Positions 55,506 to 64,000 of a DNA stretch of 64,000 nt are shown here, piece by piece. Origin of the DNA: Thalassobellus citreus (GTDB lineage Bacteria; Bacteroidota; Bacteroidia; Flavobacteriales; Flavobacteriaceae); contig NZ_JBISCC010000110.1 in assembly GCF_044385915.1 (NCBI RefSeq), forward strand, positions 1 to 64,000, in the 5' to 3' direction. Within the stretch, counting starts at the first letter, position 1; each line of letters opens with the position of its first letter. The notes beneath the pieces were generated by a model that saw only the letters and a program-made list of their open reading frames with translations, searched no databases and was not told the DNA's origin. The position numbers and the translations under genes were made by a program.

Positions 55506-56965
55506 TAGCATTAAAAGATATATTATATAAGGTTACCTTAAATGCTGTAATAGGAAATACAAGTGTTGAAATTAATGCTGTGTATTTTGATTCTAGAAGT
55601 GTGCAAAAAGGCGATGTTTTTGTAGCTGTAAACGGTAGTGTTGTTGATGGTCATAAATATATAGATGTAGCAATTAATAACGGAGCTATTGCAGTTGTTT
55701 GTGAGGTTGTGCCAGAAAATATAGTAGATGGTGTTACGTATGTTGAGGTAGATAATTCTAGTAAAGCGCTAGCAATTATGGCATCAAATTTCTATGGCAT
55801 ACCATCAGAAAATTTAAAACTTGTTGGAGTTACAGGAACAAATGGTAAAACAACGGTTGCAAGTTTGTTATTTCAGTTGTTTAAAAATGCAGGTTTTAAA
55901 GTTGGCTTATTGTCTACGGTTAAAATCATGGTTGATAATAAAACCTACAAAGCAACACATACAACGCCAGATTCATTAACTATAAATAAGTATTTAAAGG
56001 AAATGAATGATGAGGGGGTTGAGTTTTGTTTCATGGAAGTAAGCTCGCACGGTATTCATCAAAATAGAACCGAAGGCTTGCGTTTTGAAGGTGGAATATT
56101 TACCAATTTATCGCACGATCATTTAGATTATCATAAAACTTTTGCAGAATATAGAGATGTTAAAAAGGTGTTTTTTGATTGTTTGCCTTCTCAAGCATTT
56201 GCATTGGTAAATGTTGATGATAAAAATGGTTTGGTAATGCTTCAAAATACCAAAGCAAAAAAATATACCTATGCTTTAAAAGGCTATGCCGATTATAAAG
56301 CACAGATATTAGAAAATCAATTCGGTGGCTTGTTATTGAAGGTTAATGATAGCGAAGTCTGGACTCGATTGATAGGGAACTTTAATGCTTATAATGTATT
56401 GGCTATTTACGCTACTGCGGAATTATTAGGATTTGAAAAAGTAGAAGTGCTTCGATTAATAAGTGATTTAGAAAATGTGAGTGGACGTTTTCAATACATC
56501 GTTTCAAACGAAAAAATAACGGCTATTGTTGATTATGCGCATACGCCTGACGCTTTAAAGAATGTTTTAGAAACCATTAATAGTATCCGAACAAAAAACG
56601 AAGAGCTTATTACGGTTGTTGGTTGTGGAGGAGATAGAGATAAAACAAAGCGACCAAAGATGGCGCATATAGCTTCGGCTTTAAGTACTAAAGTCATTTT
56701 CACAAGTGATAATCCACGAAGTGAAAAACCAGAAGTTATTTTAAGTGAAATGGAACAAGGGGTGGAACCTCAAAATTTCAAAAAAACATTAACCATTGAA
56801 GATAGAAAACAGGCTATAAAAGCAGCGTGTCAAATTGCTCAACCTAATGATATTATTCTAATTGCAGGAAAAGGACATGAAACCTATCAGGAAATTAATG
56901 GTGAGCGTTTTGATTTTGATGATTATAAAATAGTGCAAGAACTTTTAAAACAATTACAAAAATAA
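55502..56965 (+). CDS. murE: UDP-MurNAc-L-Ala-D-Glu:meso-diaminopimelate ligase
   Basis: Adds the third residue to the peptidoglycan stem in the cytoplasm; 487 residues. ATP loop GVTGTNGKTTVAS near 107-119, the central-domain SSHGIHQNR, and SDNPRSEKP near 401-409. The DNPR motif marks meso-diaminopimelate-adding enzymes. Overlaps ftsI by 4 bases (ATGA) and ends one base before mraY. Confidence 0.96.
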   Translation: MIALKDILYKVTLNAVIGNTSVEINAVYFDSRSVQKGDVFVAVNGSVVDGHKYIDVAINNGAIAVVCEVVPENIVDGVTYVEVDNSSKALAIMASNFYGIPSENLKLVGVTGTNGKTTVASLLFQLFKNAGFKVGLLSTVKIMVDNKTYKATHTTPDSLTINKYLKEMNDEGVEFCFMEVSSHGIHQNRTEGLRFEGGIFTNLSHDHLDYHKTFAEYRDVKKVFFDCLPSQAFALVNVDDKNGLVMLQNTKAKKYTYALKGYADYKAQILENQFGGLLLKVNDSEVWTRLIGNFNAYNVLAIYATAELLGFEKVEVLRLISDLENVSGRFQYIVSNEKITAIVDYAHTPDALKNVLETINSIRTKNEELITVVGCGGDRDKTKRPKMAHIASALSTKVIFTSDNPRSEKPEVILSEMEQGVEPQNFKKTLTIEDRKQAIKAACQIAQPNDIILIAGKGHETYQEINGERFDFDDYKIVQELLKQLQK

Positions 56966-56966
56966 T

Positions 56967-58208
56967 ATGCTGTATTATTTATTTGAATATTTAGAAAAAC
57001 AATTCCAATTTCCTGGAGCATCACTTTTTGGTTTTATAACCTTTAGAGCTGCTTTTGCTATGATTTTGTCGTTGCTTATATCTACAATTTATGGTAAACG
57101 TATTATTCGTTTTCTTCAGAAAAAACAAATGGGTGAAACCATTAGGGATTTAGGTTTAGAAGGTCAAAAAGAAAAAGCGGGCACGCCAACCATGGGTGGT
57201 TTAATCATCATTTTGGCAACATTAATTCCTGTGCTGTTGTTAGCTAGATTAGAAAATATATACATCATTCTTTTAATAGTTACAACTCTTTGGATGGGGA
57301 CTATCGGTTTTATTGATGATTATTTAAAAAAGTTTAAAAATGATAAAGAAGGTTTAAAAGGTCGATTTAAAGTTACTGGGCAAGTAGGTTTAGGGATTAT
57401 TGTCGGAGCTACTTTGTTTTTTCATCAAGATGTTACCATGAAAGAAAAATTGCCTATTAATGAGCAACAAGTTCTTTTGGCGGAAAACCCAAATTTATCT
57501 CCTTCAAAATTATTTCAAGATGAAGTGAAATCAACTAAAACAACAATTCCTTTTGTAAAGAATAATGAGTTTGATTATGCCGATTTAATTACTTGGATGA
57601 ATCCGGAATGGGCTAAATATGCTTGGGTGGTTTTTATTCTGGCCTCTATTTTTATTATTACAGCAGTGTCAAATGGTGCGAATCTTACTGATGGAATTGA
57701 TGGGCTTGCCGCAGGTACATCTGCAATAATTGTTCTCACTTTAGGAATTTTTGCTTTTGTGTCTGGTCGTATCGATTTTTCAGAATACCTCAATATTATG
57801 TATATCCCAAGTATTGGAGAAATTACAATATATATAGCTGCGTTCGTAGGAGCGCTTATTGGGTTTTTATGGTACAATACGTATCCGGCACAAGTGTTTA
57901 TGGGGGATACAGGGAGTTTAACTATTGGTGGTATTATAGCGGTTATTGCTATTGCTGTTAGAAAAGAGTGGTTAATACCTGTGTTATGTGGTATATTTTT
58001 AGCTGAAAATTTATCGGTGGTCATGCAGGTAAGTTGGTTTAAGTATACCAAGAAAAAGTTTGGAGAAGGACGACGCATTTTTAAAATGTCGCCATTGCAT
58101 CACCATTATCAAAAGTTAGGATATCACGAAAGTAAAATAGTTACACGTTTTTGGATTGTAGGCATATTGCTCGCCATTCTTTCTATTGTAACATTGAAAA
58201 TAAGATAA
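56967..58208 (+). CDS. mraY: Phospho-MurNAc-pentapeptide translocase
   Basis: Transfers phospho-MurNAc-pentapeptide to undecaprenyl phosphate, making lipid I at the inner membrane. 413 residues, ~10 helices; MraY motifs KAGTPTMGGL, GFIDDYLKK, NLTDGIDGLAAGTS, FMGDTGSL and PLHHHYQKLG. Compared with ~360 residues in E. coli it has an insert of about 55 residues (~155-210), common in Bacteroidota. The ATG follows murE by one base. Confidence 0.97.
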   Translation: MLYYLFEYLEKQFQFPGASLFGFITFRAAFAMILSLLISTIYGKRIIRFLQKKQMGETIRDLGLEGQKEKAGTPTMGGLIIILATLIPVLLLARLENIYIILLIVTTLWMGTIGFIDDYLKKFKNDKEGLKGRFKVTGQVGLGIIVGATLFFHQDVTMKEKLPINEQQVLLAENPNLSPSKLFQDEVKSTKTTIPFVKNNEFDYADLITWMNPEWAKYAWVVFILASIFIITAVSNGANLTDGIDGLAAGTSAIIVLTLGIFAFVSGRIDFSEYLNIMYIPSIGEITIYIAAFVGALIGFLWYNTYPAQVFMGDTGSLTIGGIIAVIAIAVRKEWLIPVLCGIFLAENLSVVMQVSWFKYTKKKFGEGRRIFKMSPLHHHYQKLGYHESKIVTRFWIVGILLAILSIVTLKIR

Positions 58209-58213
58209 TAATT

Positions 58214-58247
58214 GTCATTCCTGCGAAAGTGGGAATCTCATGAAATG
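58214..58247 (+). repeat. REP-like palindromic repeat at the mraY-murD junction
   Basis: GTCATTCCTGCGAAAGTGGG and following bases form the hairpin ATTCC..GGGAAT with a GCGAAAG-type loop. GTCATTCCTGCGAAAG-like repeats are widely dispersed in bacterial intergenic DNA, including, as I recall, flavobacteria. The ATG used for murD (58245) lies at its tail. Confidence 0.6.
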
Positions 58248-59636
58248 AAAAAGGAAAATATAAAACAAGCAAGTGGTCAGCTCTCCTCCTCTGGAGGAGT
58301 TGGAGGAGGCTTTTTGGTCATATTAGGAGGCGGAGAAAGCGGTGTTGGTACAGCGCTTTTAGGAAAGGAAAAAGGATATCAAGTTTTTGTTTCCGATAAG
58401 GGGAAAATAAAAGAAAAGTACAAAGAAGTTCTTATACATAATGAGATTGAATGGGAAGATGAAAAGCATACGGAAGCAAAAATTCTGAATGCAGATGTCG
58501 TTATGAAGAGTCCAGGTATTCCAGATAAAGTGTCTTTAGTAAAACAAATTCATGAAAAAGGAATACAGGTAGTTTCAGAAATTGAATTTGCAGCAAAATT
58601 TACAGATGCAACTATTGTGGGGATTACAGGGAGTAACGGTAAAACAACAACTGCTACGTTAACGCATCACATTTTGAAGCAGGAATTAAATGTGGGGTTG
58701 GCAGGAAATATTGGAGATAGTTTTGCTAAACAGATTTTAGAGGAAGATTTTGAGAATTACGTATTAGAGATTAGTAGTTTTCAGTTAGATGATATTGTCG
58801 ATTTTAAACCTAAAATAGCTGTAATAACAAATATTACACCCGATCATTTGGATAGATATGATTATCAGTTTGAAAATTATATCGCTTCAAAATTTAGAAT
58901 CACTCAGAATCAAACGTCAGATGATTATTTGATTTATGATGCCGATGATGATGTTATAGTAAATCATTTAAAAAAGAATCCAGTTCAATCTACATTATTG
59001 CCATTTTCATTAGAAAAAACTATTGAAAACGGTGCGTATTTAGATAAAGAGAATATAAAAATAACAATAAACAACAACCAGATACTTATGCCGACAAGAA
59101 ATTTGACTTTAGAAGGAAAACACAATGTTAAGAACGCAATGGCTGCTACTACGGTAGCACATTTGTTAAAGATTAGAAAACAAACTATTAGAGAGAGTTT
59201 GGAGAATTTTCAAGGTGTGGAACATCGATTAGAGCAAGTGCTTAAAATTAATAAAGTACAGTATATAAACGATTCTAAAGCAACTAATGTAAATGCAACT
59301 TATTATGCTTTAGAAAGTATGGATGCGCCTACGGTTTGGATTGTAGGAGGTGTTGATAAGGGTAATAATTATCAAGAGTTGTTTCAGTTTGTAAACGAAA
59401 AAGTAAAGGCTGTTATCTGTTTAGGTGTTGATAATGAAAAACTAATAAGCACCTTTGGTAATATGGTTGATGTTGTTGTTGAAACCCAATTTATGAGTGA
59501 GGCAGTTAAAATTGCTTATAAAATTGCAGAAAGTGGAGATAATGTATTGTTGTCTCCTGCATGTGCTAGTTTTGATTTGTTTGAAAACTATGAAGACAGA
59601 GGGCGCCAATTTAAAAATGCAGTAAGAAATTTATAA
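58245..59636 (+). CDS. murD: UDP-N-acetylmuramoylalanine--D-glutamate ligase
   Basis: Adds D-Glu to UDP-MurNAc-L-Ala; 463 residues from ATG 58245. The conserved start VILGGGESGVGTALLGK begins only at residue ~25. Before it lies a tail rich in Ser/Gly (SSSGGVGGG) encoded by a repeat at 58279-58310. ATP loop GITGSNGKTTTATLTHH and the C-terminal NDSKATNVNATYYAL (substrate loop) are intact. A start at TTG 58314, with GGAGGAGG just before it, would give MVILGGG, the usual family length. An upstream TTG (58212) would translate the REP repeat and is unlikely. Confidence 0.93.
   Translation: MKKENIKQASGQLSSSGGVGGGFLVILGGGESGVGTALLGKEKGYQVFVSDKGKIKEKYKEVLIHNEIEWEDEKHTEAKILNADVVMKSPGIPDKVSLVKQIHEKGIQVVSEIEFAAKFTDATIVGITGSNGKTTTATLTHHILKQELNVGLAGNIGDSFAKQILEEDFENYVLEISSFQLDDIVDFKPKIAVITNITPDHLDRYDYQFENYIASKFRITQNQTSDDYLIYDADDDVIVNHLKKNPVQSTLLPFSLEKTIENGAYLDKENIKITINNNQILMPTRNLTLEGKHNVKNAMAATTVAHLLKIRKQTIRESLENFQGVEHRLEQVLKINKVQYINDSKATNVNATYYALESMDAPTVWIVGGVDKGNNYQELFQFVNEKVKAVICLGVDNEKLISTFGNMVDVVVETQFMSEAVKIAYKIAESGDNVLLSPACASFDLFENYEDRGRQFKNAVRNL
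58279..58310 (+). repeat. CTCC/GGAGG dispersed repeat inside the murD 5' coding region
   Basis: CTCTCCTCCTCTGGAGGAGT and the following GGAGGAGG form a small palindrome. In frame it encodes the Ser/Gly-rich stretch of MurD. I recall CTCC..TTTGGAGGGG-type repeats between genes in flavobacteria; copy number here cannot be tested. Confidence 0.5.
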
Positions 59637-59658
59637 GTCATAAAATTAAAAAGAAAGC

Positions 59659-60852
59659 GTGCAAGCATTATTTAAAAACATAAAAGGAGATCGGTTAATT
59701 TGGGCTATTGTGGCGTTGTTGGCAATATTGTCTTTTTTACCAGTTTATAGTGCTGCAAGTGATTTGGCGTATAGCAAATATGATGGAAATACGTTTATTT
59801 CATTTGTAAAACATTTTATGCATTTGTTTTTAGGTTTTGCTATTATGTATGGGGTTCATAAAATTCCATATAAGTATTTTAAAGGTTTGTCTTTGGTAAT
59901 GATGCCTGTAATTTTAGTACTCTTAGTTGTTACTATGTTGCAAGGAACAGTCATGGGAGGAGCGAGTGCTAGTAGATGGATTAAAATTCCAATAGTGGGG
60001 ATGTCTTTTCAAACTTCAACGCTGGCGTTTGTTGTTTTAATGGTTTATGTGGCGCGTTATATATCTAAAATAAAAGACGAAGATGTTACATTTAAAGCTT
60101 CTATTATACCGCTTTGGGTGCCTGTTTTTATGGTGCTTGGTTTAATATTGCCGTCAAATTTTTCAACAGCAGCTATTATGTTTTTAATGGTAATGATATT
60201 GGTTTTTCTTGGTGGATATCCAGTACGTTATTTAGGTGTTATTTTAGGAACAGGATTAGTAGCTTTAGTCTTCTTTGTGATGGTGGCTAAGTTAACAACG
60301 GGGCCACTTCATGTTAAAGTAACAACTTGGGAAAATAGGATTAAAAACTTTTCAAATAAAGAAGATACACAAGCCGATTATCAAATAGAAAAGGCAAAAG
60401 TAGCTATAGCCTCAGGGCAAATATGGGGTGTAGGACCAGGTAAAAGTGTTCAGAAACACGCGTTGCCACAGTCGTCATCCGATTTTATTTTTGCCATTAT
60501 TATTGAAGAATATGGTTTACTAGGAGGTTTGTCTATTATGCTTTTGTATATGTGGCTGTTGTTTAGAATTGTTATTGTATCCCAAAAGGCTGATACTATT
60601 TTTGGTAAATTATTAGTGTTGGGTGTTGGGTTACCAATAGTGTTTCAAGCCTTAATAAATATGGCTGTTGCGGTAGAATTATTTCCTGTAACTGGGCAAA
60701 CATTACCGTTAATTAGTAGTGGTGGTACTTCTATTTGGATGACCTGTTTAGCGATAGGGATTATATTAAGTGTAAGTGCAAAAAGAGAAGAGATTAAAGA
60801 ACAAGAAATAAATGAAGATAATCCGTTAGAAATTTTATCTGAAGCAATATAA
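59659..60852 (+). CDS. ftsW: Septal peptidoglycan polymerase FtsW (SEDS family)
   Basis: SEDS glycosyltransferase paired with FtsI; 397 residues, ~10 helices. GTG start at 59659: it gives QALFKNIKGDRLIWAI, matching the usual NIKGDR beginning, and no ATG is available before the first helix. SEDS features: SASRWIKI, and the C-terminal FPVTGQTLPLISSGGTS (ISSGG motif). Its stop shares one base with the murG ATG. Confidence 0.95.
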   Translation: MQALFKNIKGDRLIWAIVALLAILSFLPVYSAASDLAYSKYDGNTFISFVKHFMHLFLGFAIMYGVHKIPYKYFKGLSLVMMPVILVLLVVTMLQGTVMGGASASRWIKIPIVGMSFQTSTLAFVVLMVYVARYISKIKDEDVTFKASIIPLWVPVFMVLGLILPSNFSTAAIMFLMVMILVFLGGYPVRYLGVILGTGLVALVFFVMVAKLTTGPLHVKVTTWENRIKNFSNKEDTQADYQIEKAKVAIASGQIWGVGPGKSVQKHALPQSSSDFIFAIIIEEYGLLGGLSIMLLYMWLLFRIVIVSQKADTIFGKLLVLGVGLPIVFQALINMAVAVELFPVTGQTLPLISSGGTSIWMTCLAIGIILSVSAKREEIKEQEINEDNPLEILSEAI

Positions 60853-61952
60853 TGAGTCGTTACAAAATCATATTATCAGGAGGAGGAACAGGAGGGCATA
60901 TTTATCCTGCAATTGCTATTGCAAATGAATTGAAGAGTCGTTTTCCAGAAGCACAATTTTTGTTTGTTGGTGCTCAAGATAGAATGGAGATGGAGAAAGT
61001 GCCGCAAGCAGGATATGAGATTGAAGGGTTATGGATTACTGGAATTCAACGTAAGCTAACTGCTAAAAACTTGATGTTTCCTTTTAAACTGATAAGTAGT
61101 TTGTGGAATGCTAGAAAAATTATAAAAGTATTTAAGCCAGATGTCGTTATTGGTACAGGTGGTTTTGCAAGCGGACCATTATTGCATGTGGCTGCTTCTA
61201 AAAAAATACCAAGTTTAATACAGGAACAAAATTCGTATCCAGGTATTACAAATAAGCTATTAGCTGGAAAAGCTAAAAAAATATGTGTAGCCTATGATGG
61301 GTTAGAGCGGTTTTTTCCGAAAGATAAAATTGTAAAAACAGGAAATCCTGTGCGACAAGGTTTGTTGGATATTGAAGAAAAAACAGTTGAGGCTAAAGAT
61401 TTTTTCAACTTAAAGCATGGTAAATATACACTTTTAGTGTTGGGTGGAAGTTTAGGTGCAAGACGCATAAATGAATTGATTGAAAGAGAATTGGAGTTTT
61501 TAGATATGCAAAACATCCAAATAATATGGCAATGTGGTAAATTATATTATCAGCAATATAAAATCTATAATAACACAAAAAACGTACAGGTTTATGAGTT
61601 TTTGAATAATATGGATTTGGCTTACGCAGCTGCCGATATTGTAATATCTAGAGCAGGAGCGGGTTCGGTTTCAGAGCTTTGTATTGTAGGTAAGCCAGTA
61701 GTGTTTGTGCCGTCTCCTAATGTTGCGGAAGATCATCAAACTAAAAATGCTATGTCTATTGTGAATAGTAATGCTGCCATGATAATTAAGGAAGAAGATT
61801 TAGATGCCGATTTTCAAAATAAATTTTCACAGTTAGTAGCGTCTCCTGAAAAGCAAAAGGAATTAGGAGAGAATATAAAAAAGTTAGCATTAGTAAATGC
61901 AACAAAACAAATAGCAGATGAAGTTGAAAAACTTCTGAAAAAAAATAAATGA
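60852..61952 (+). CDS. murG: UDP-GlcNAc:undecaprenyl-PP-MurNAc-pentapeptide GlcNAc transferase
   Basis: Makes lipid II on the inner face of the membrane; 366 residues. G loops SGGGTGGHIYPAIAIA (N-terminal) and GGSLGARRINE (middle), plus SRAGAGSVSEL and PSPNVAEDHQTKNA in the UDP-GlcNAc site. Overlaps ftsW by 1 base and murC by 4. Confidence 0.97.
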   Translation: MSRYKIILSGGGTGGHIYPAIAIANELKSRFPEAQFLFVGAQDRMEMEKVPQAGYEIEGLWITGIQRKLTAKNLMFPFKLISSLWNARKIIKVFKPDVVIGTGGFASGPLLHVAASKKIPSLIQEQNSYPGITNKLLAGKAKKICVAYDGLERFFPKDKIVKTGNPVRQGLLDIEEKTVEAKDFFNLKHGKYTLLVLGGSLGARRINELIERELEFLDMQNIQIIWQCGKLYYQQYKIYNNTKNVQVYEFLNNMDLAYAAADIVISRAGAGSVSELCIVGKPVVFVPSPNVAEDHQTKNAMSIVNSNAAMIIKEEDLDADFQNKFSQLVASPEKQKELGENIKKLALVNATKQIADEVEKLLKKNK

Positions 61953-63301
61953 GTTTAGAGAATATAAATAGCGTGTTTTTTGTTGGTATTGGCGGTATTG
62001 GTATGAGTGCCTTGGCTCGATATTTTAAAGCGAATAATAAACAGGTTGCTGGTTACGATAAAACGCAGACAGAAATCACAGATGCTTTAGTGTCTTTGGA
62101 TATTGATATTCATTTTGAAGATGGTATTGAAAACATAAACGCTAATTTTTTAAATACTGAAAGTACTTTGGTTGTATATACGCCAGCGGTTCCTAAAAAT
62201 CATGTTGAATTAAATTATTTTAAGAGTAATGGTTATCAGGTTTTAAAACGTTCTGAAGTTTTAGGATTAATTACCGAACACACATTTTGTTTAGCGGTAG
62301 CGGGTACGCATGGTAAAACAACAACAACTAGTATTCTTGGTCATTTAATGAAAGAATGCAACGTGCCATTAACAGCTTTTTTAGGAGGGATTAGTGAAAA
62401 TTATAATTCTAACTTAATATTAAACGGTACAGATGTATCTGTAGTTGAAGCTGATGAGTTCGATCGTTCTTTTTTAACATTATCTCCAGATTTAGCTTGT
62501 ATCACTTCAATGGATGCCGATCATTTAGATATTTATGGTGAAGTTGATGCTTTAACGGATTCTTTTAAAGAATTTTCAGAAAGAATAAAACCAAATGGGA
62601 AGTTGTTTGTTAAAAACGGATTGCCATTAAAAGGAATAACTTACGGTATAGAAGATGATTCAGATTATGCCGTTCAAAATATAAAAATAGAAAATGGAGC
62701 TTATGTTTTTGATGTTAAAACACCAAAAACAGTACTAGAAAATATACAATTTAACCTACCAGGTAGACATAATTTGTCGAATGCATTAATAGCCTTGGCG
62801 ATGGCTGTAGAATATGGTTGTCCTCACCAACAGCTCGTCAAAGCTTTAGCATCTTATAAAGGTGTAAAACGACGATTTACGTATCAAATAAAAACAGATA
62901 ATCTTGTTTTTATAGATGATTACGCGCATCATCCAGAAGAAATTAATGCGGTACATCAAGCCGTGAGAGAAATGTATCCAAATAAAAAAGTGTTGGCTAT
63001 TTTTCAGCCTCATTTGTATAGTAGAACACGCGATTTTATAGACGATTTTGCAAAAAGTTTGTCTCAGTTTGATGCATTGATATTACTAGATATATATCCA
63101 GCAAGAGAATTGCCAATAGAGGGTGTTACATCAGAATGGTTGTTAAGTAAAATTGATAATAAAAAGAAGCAATTAGTTAGTAAAAAGGATTTGTTAAAGC
63201 AGATACATAAAAGTGATGCTGAAATTATATTAACTATTGGTGCTGGCGATATAGGAGAACAAGTTAAATATATTAAAAAAGAATTTACTGTTGCGAGTTA
63301 A
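61949..63301 (+). CDS. murC: UDP-N-acetylmuramate--L-alanine ligase
   Basis: First Mur ligase of the stem peptide; 450 residues. N-terminal GIGGIGMSALARYF nucleotide fold, ATP loop AGTHGKTTTTSILGHL, EADEFDRSFL, and DDYAHHPEEI in the C-terminal domain. ATG overlaps the murG stop (ATGA). Its last 11 bases overlap the probable ftsQ start. Confidence 0.97.
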   Translation: MSLENINSVFFVGIGGIGMSALARYFKANNKQVAGYDKTQTEITDALVSLDIDIHFEDGIENINANFLNTESTLVVYTPAVPKNHVELNYFKSNGYQVLKRSEVLGLITEHTFCLAVAGTHGKTTTTSILGHLMKECNVPLTAFLGGISENYNSNLILNGTDVSVVEADEFDRSFLTLSPDLACITSMDADHLDIYGEVDALTDSFKEFSERIKPNGKLFVKNGLPLKGITYGIEDDSDYAVQNIKIENGAYVFDVKTPKTVLENIQFNLPGRHNLSNALIALAMAVEYGCPHQQLVKALASYKGVKRRFTYQIKTDNLVFIDDYAHHPEEINAVHQAVREMYPNKKVLAIFQPHLYSRTRDFIDDFAKSLSQFDALILLDIYPARELPIEGVTSEWLLSKIDNKKKQLVSKKDLLKQIHKSDAEIILTIGAGDIGEQVKYIKKEFTVAS

Positions 63302-64000
63302 TTGGAATTACATAAAGATGTTTGTTCTGCTAGGTTTAGTGGTCTTTTTGTTTGCTTTTGCTTCAAGCAGAAATATGAATAGAAAAGTAGCTAATCCTAA
63401 TGTGAAATTTATTGGTGAAGACAATCTTTTTATAACAAATGAAACTGTTAGTAAATTGTTAATACAAAATTACGGGACAGTTAAAAACGTGTCTAAAGAA
63501 ACTTTAGATTTGAATAAGTTAGAGAATGCCCTCAAATCTAATCCAATGATAAAAACTGCAGAAGTGTATGTTGCTGTTAATGGCTTGCTTAACGCCAAAA
63601 TAGAGCAAAAGACACCTGTTGCTAGAGTTAGTACAAATGCGTCATATTATATTGATGATGAAGGTTCTTACATGCCTTTGTCAAATAATTATTCTGCAAG
63701 AGTGCCACTGGTTACTGGTTATATTGAAAAAAATAATTTAGAAAACGTCTATACAGTTGCAATAAAAATTAAAACAGATGACTTTTTAAAAAAAAATGTT
63801 ATTGAGATTCATCAGGATATCAATAACAAGATTTCTTTAAAATTGAGACAATGTAGATTTTTAGTGCAATTAGGTGATGTGAATTTTTTAGATAAGAAAA
63901 TAAATAATTTAAAAGCGTTTTATCAAAAAAAGCAAAAGGAGAAAGCGCTTAATAATTATAGTAAAGTCAATTTACAATTTGGCAACCAAGTAATATGTAC
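63291..64000 (+). CDS. ftsQ: Cell division protein FtsQ (partial, cut by window end)
   Basis: The open frame runs off the window with ~236 codons seen. Start TTG 63291 is preferred: it gives RVNWNYIKMFVLLGLVVFLF, matching the flavobacterial FtsQ beginning (NWNxIK then helix). ATG 63318 would cut off the cytoplasmic tail. A membrane helix (~9-25) is followed by the POTRA-like region: KFIGEDNLFITNETVSKLL, then DLNKLENALKSNPMIKTAEV. The divisome function fits the dcw position after murC. Confidence 0.88.
   Translation, partial: MRVNWNYIKMFVLLGLVVFLFAFASSRNMNRKVANPNVKFIGEDNLFITNETVSKLLIQNYGTVKNVSKETLDLNKLENALKSNPMIKTAEVYVAVNGLLNAKIEQKTPVARVSTNASYYIDDEGSYMPLSNNYSARVPLVTGYIEKNNLENVYTVAIKIKTDDFLKKNVIEIHQDINNKISLKLRQCRFLVQLGDVNFLDKKINNLKAFYQKKQKEKALNNYSKVNLQFGNQVIC

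Noticed and set aside
57575..58078. 167-codon minus-strand open frame
   Set aside because: Shadow of mraY; composition (Pro/Ile/Thr-rich) reflects the reverse of membrane-helix codons.
58212..58244. TTG start of murD inside the REP-like repeat
   Set aside because: It would translate the palindrome as protein; the ATG at 58245 or the TTG at 58314 are more reasonable.
1..64000. CRISPR arrays, integron attC arrays and insertion sequences
   Set aside because: No regularly spaced direct repeats, cas genes, integrase or transposase genes were seen. The structured spacers do not match attC core sites convincingly.

Overview
The window looks like chromosomal DNA of a marine-type member of the Flavobacteriaceae (Bacteroidota). 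The evidence is low G+C with AT-rich spacers, promoters built on a TAnnTTTG -7 box, type IX secretion (T9SS) C-terminal sorting domains on large secreted proteins, many short Bacteroidota lipoprotein signals, a mevalonate pathway with class II HMG-CoA reductase, and the flavobacterial order of the dcw (division and cell wall) cluster. No species can be named from the sequence alone. No rRNA, CRISPR array, transposase or phage structural module was seen.

Layout. 1-4.9 kb: a secreted PQQ-type sugar dehydrogenase, then a decayed TPR/hybrid histidine kinase pseudogene with one nonsense codon and three frameshifts, then a terminator with a 12-nt relic identical to the end of tRNA-Phe. 5.3-19.0 kb: the accessory island. 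An intact TPR histidine kinase and a NarL-type regulator lie upstream of three phased TACGTA motifs and a tight four-gene operon: a secreted tail-collar protein, a 2865-residue LamG/T9SS protein, a smaller protein sharing one of its domains, and a probable surface lipoprotein. This is the best candidate here for an undescribed system. 19.1 kb: tRNA-Phe with its own promoter. 19.3-27.2 kb: a housekeeping envelope operon (coaX, outer-membrane barrel, TPR protein, lptC, small membrane protein, CNNM/CBS protein, ppiD).

27.4-31.7 kb: a sugar-catabolic trio (DapA-family lyase, sodium:solute symporter, L-fucose isomerase). It is followed by a structured extragenic repeat and a bidirectional terminator facing the mevalonate genes (GHMP kinase and mvaA, minus strand). 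34.3-41.1 kb: peptide scavenging (DPP IV-type peptidase, two POT transporters) and two thioredoxin-fold proteins, with near-identical terminators flanking the first. 41.1-45.9 kb (minus strand): comEC, an NlpC/P60 lipoprotein, lpxB, a small membrane protein and surE. 46-51.5 kb: tail-specific protease, a lone ABC permease, a small lipoprotein, engB and an alpha/beta hydrolase.

51.5-64.0 kb: the dcw cluster mraZ-rsmH-ftsL-ftsI-murE-mraY-murD-ftsW-murG-murC-ftsQ, cut by the window end inside ftsQ. It is preceded by three 10-bp-spaced MraZ-type boxes next to a -7 promoter. The genes overlap or nearly touch; four of them appear to start with TTG or GTG; and two dispersed repeats sit at the mraY-murD junction, one of them translated as an N-terminal extension of MurD.
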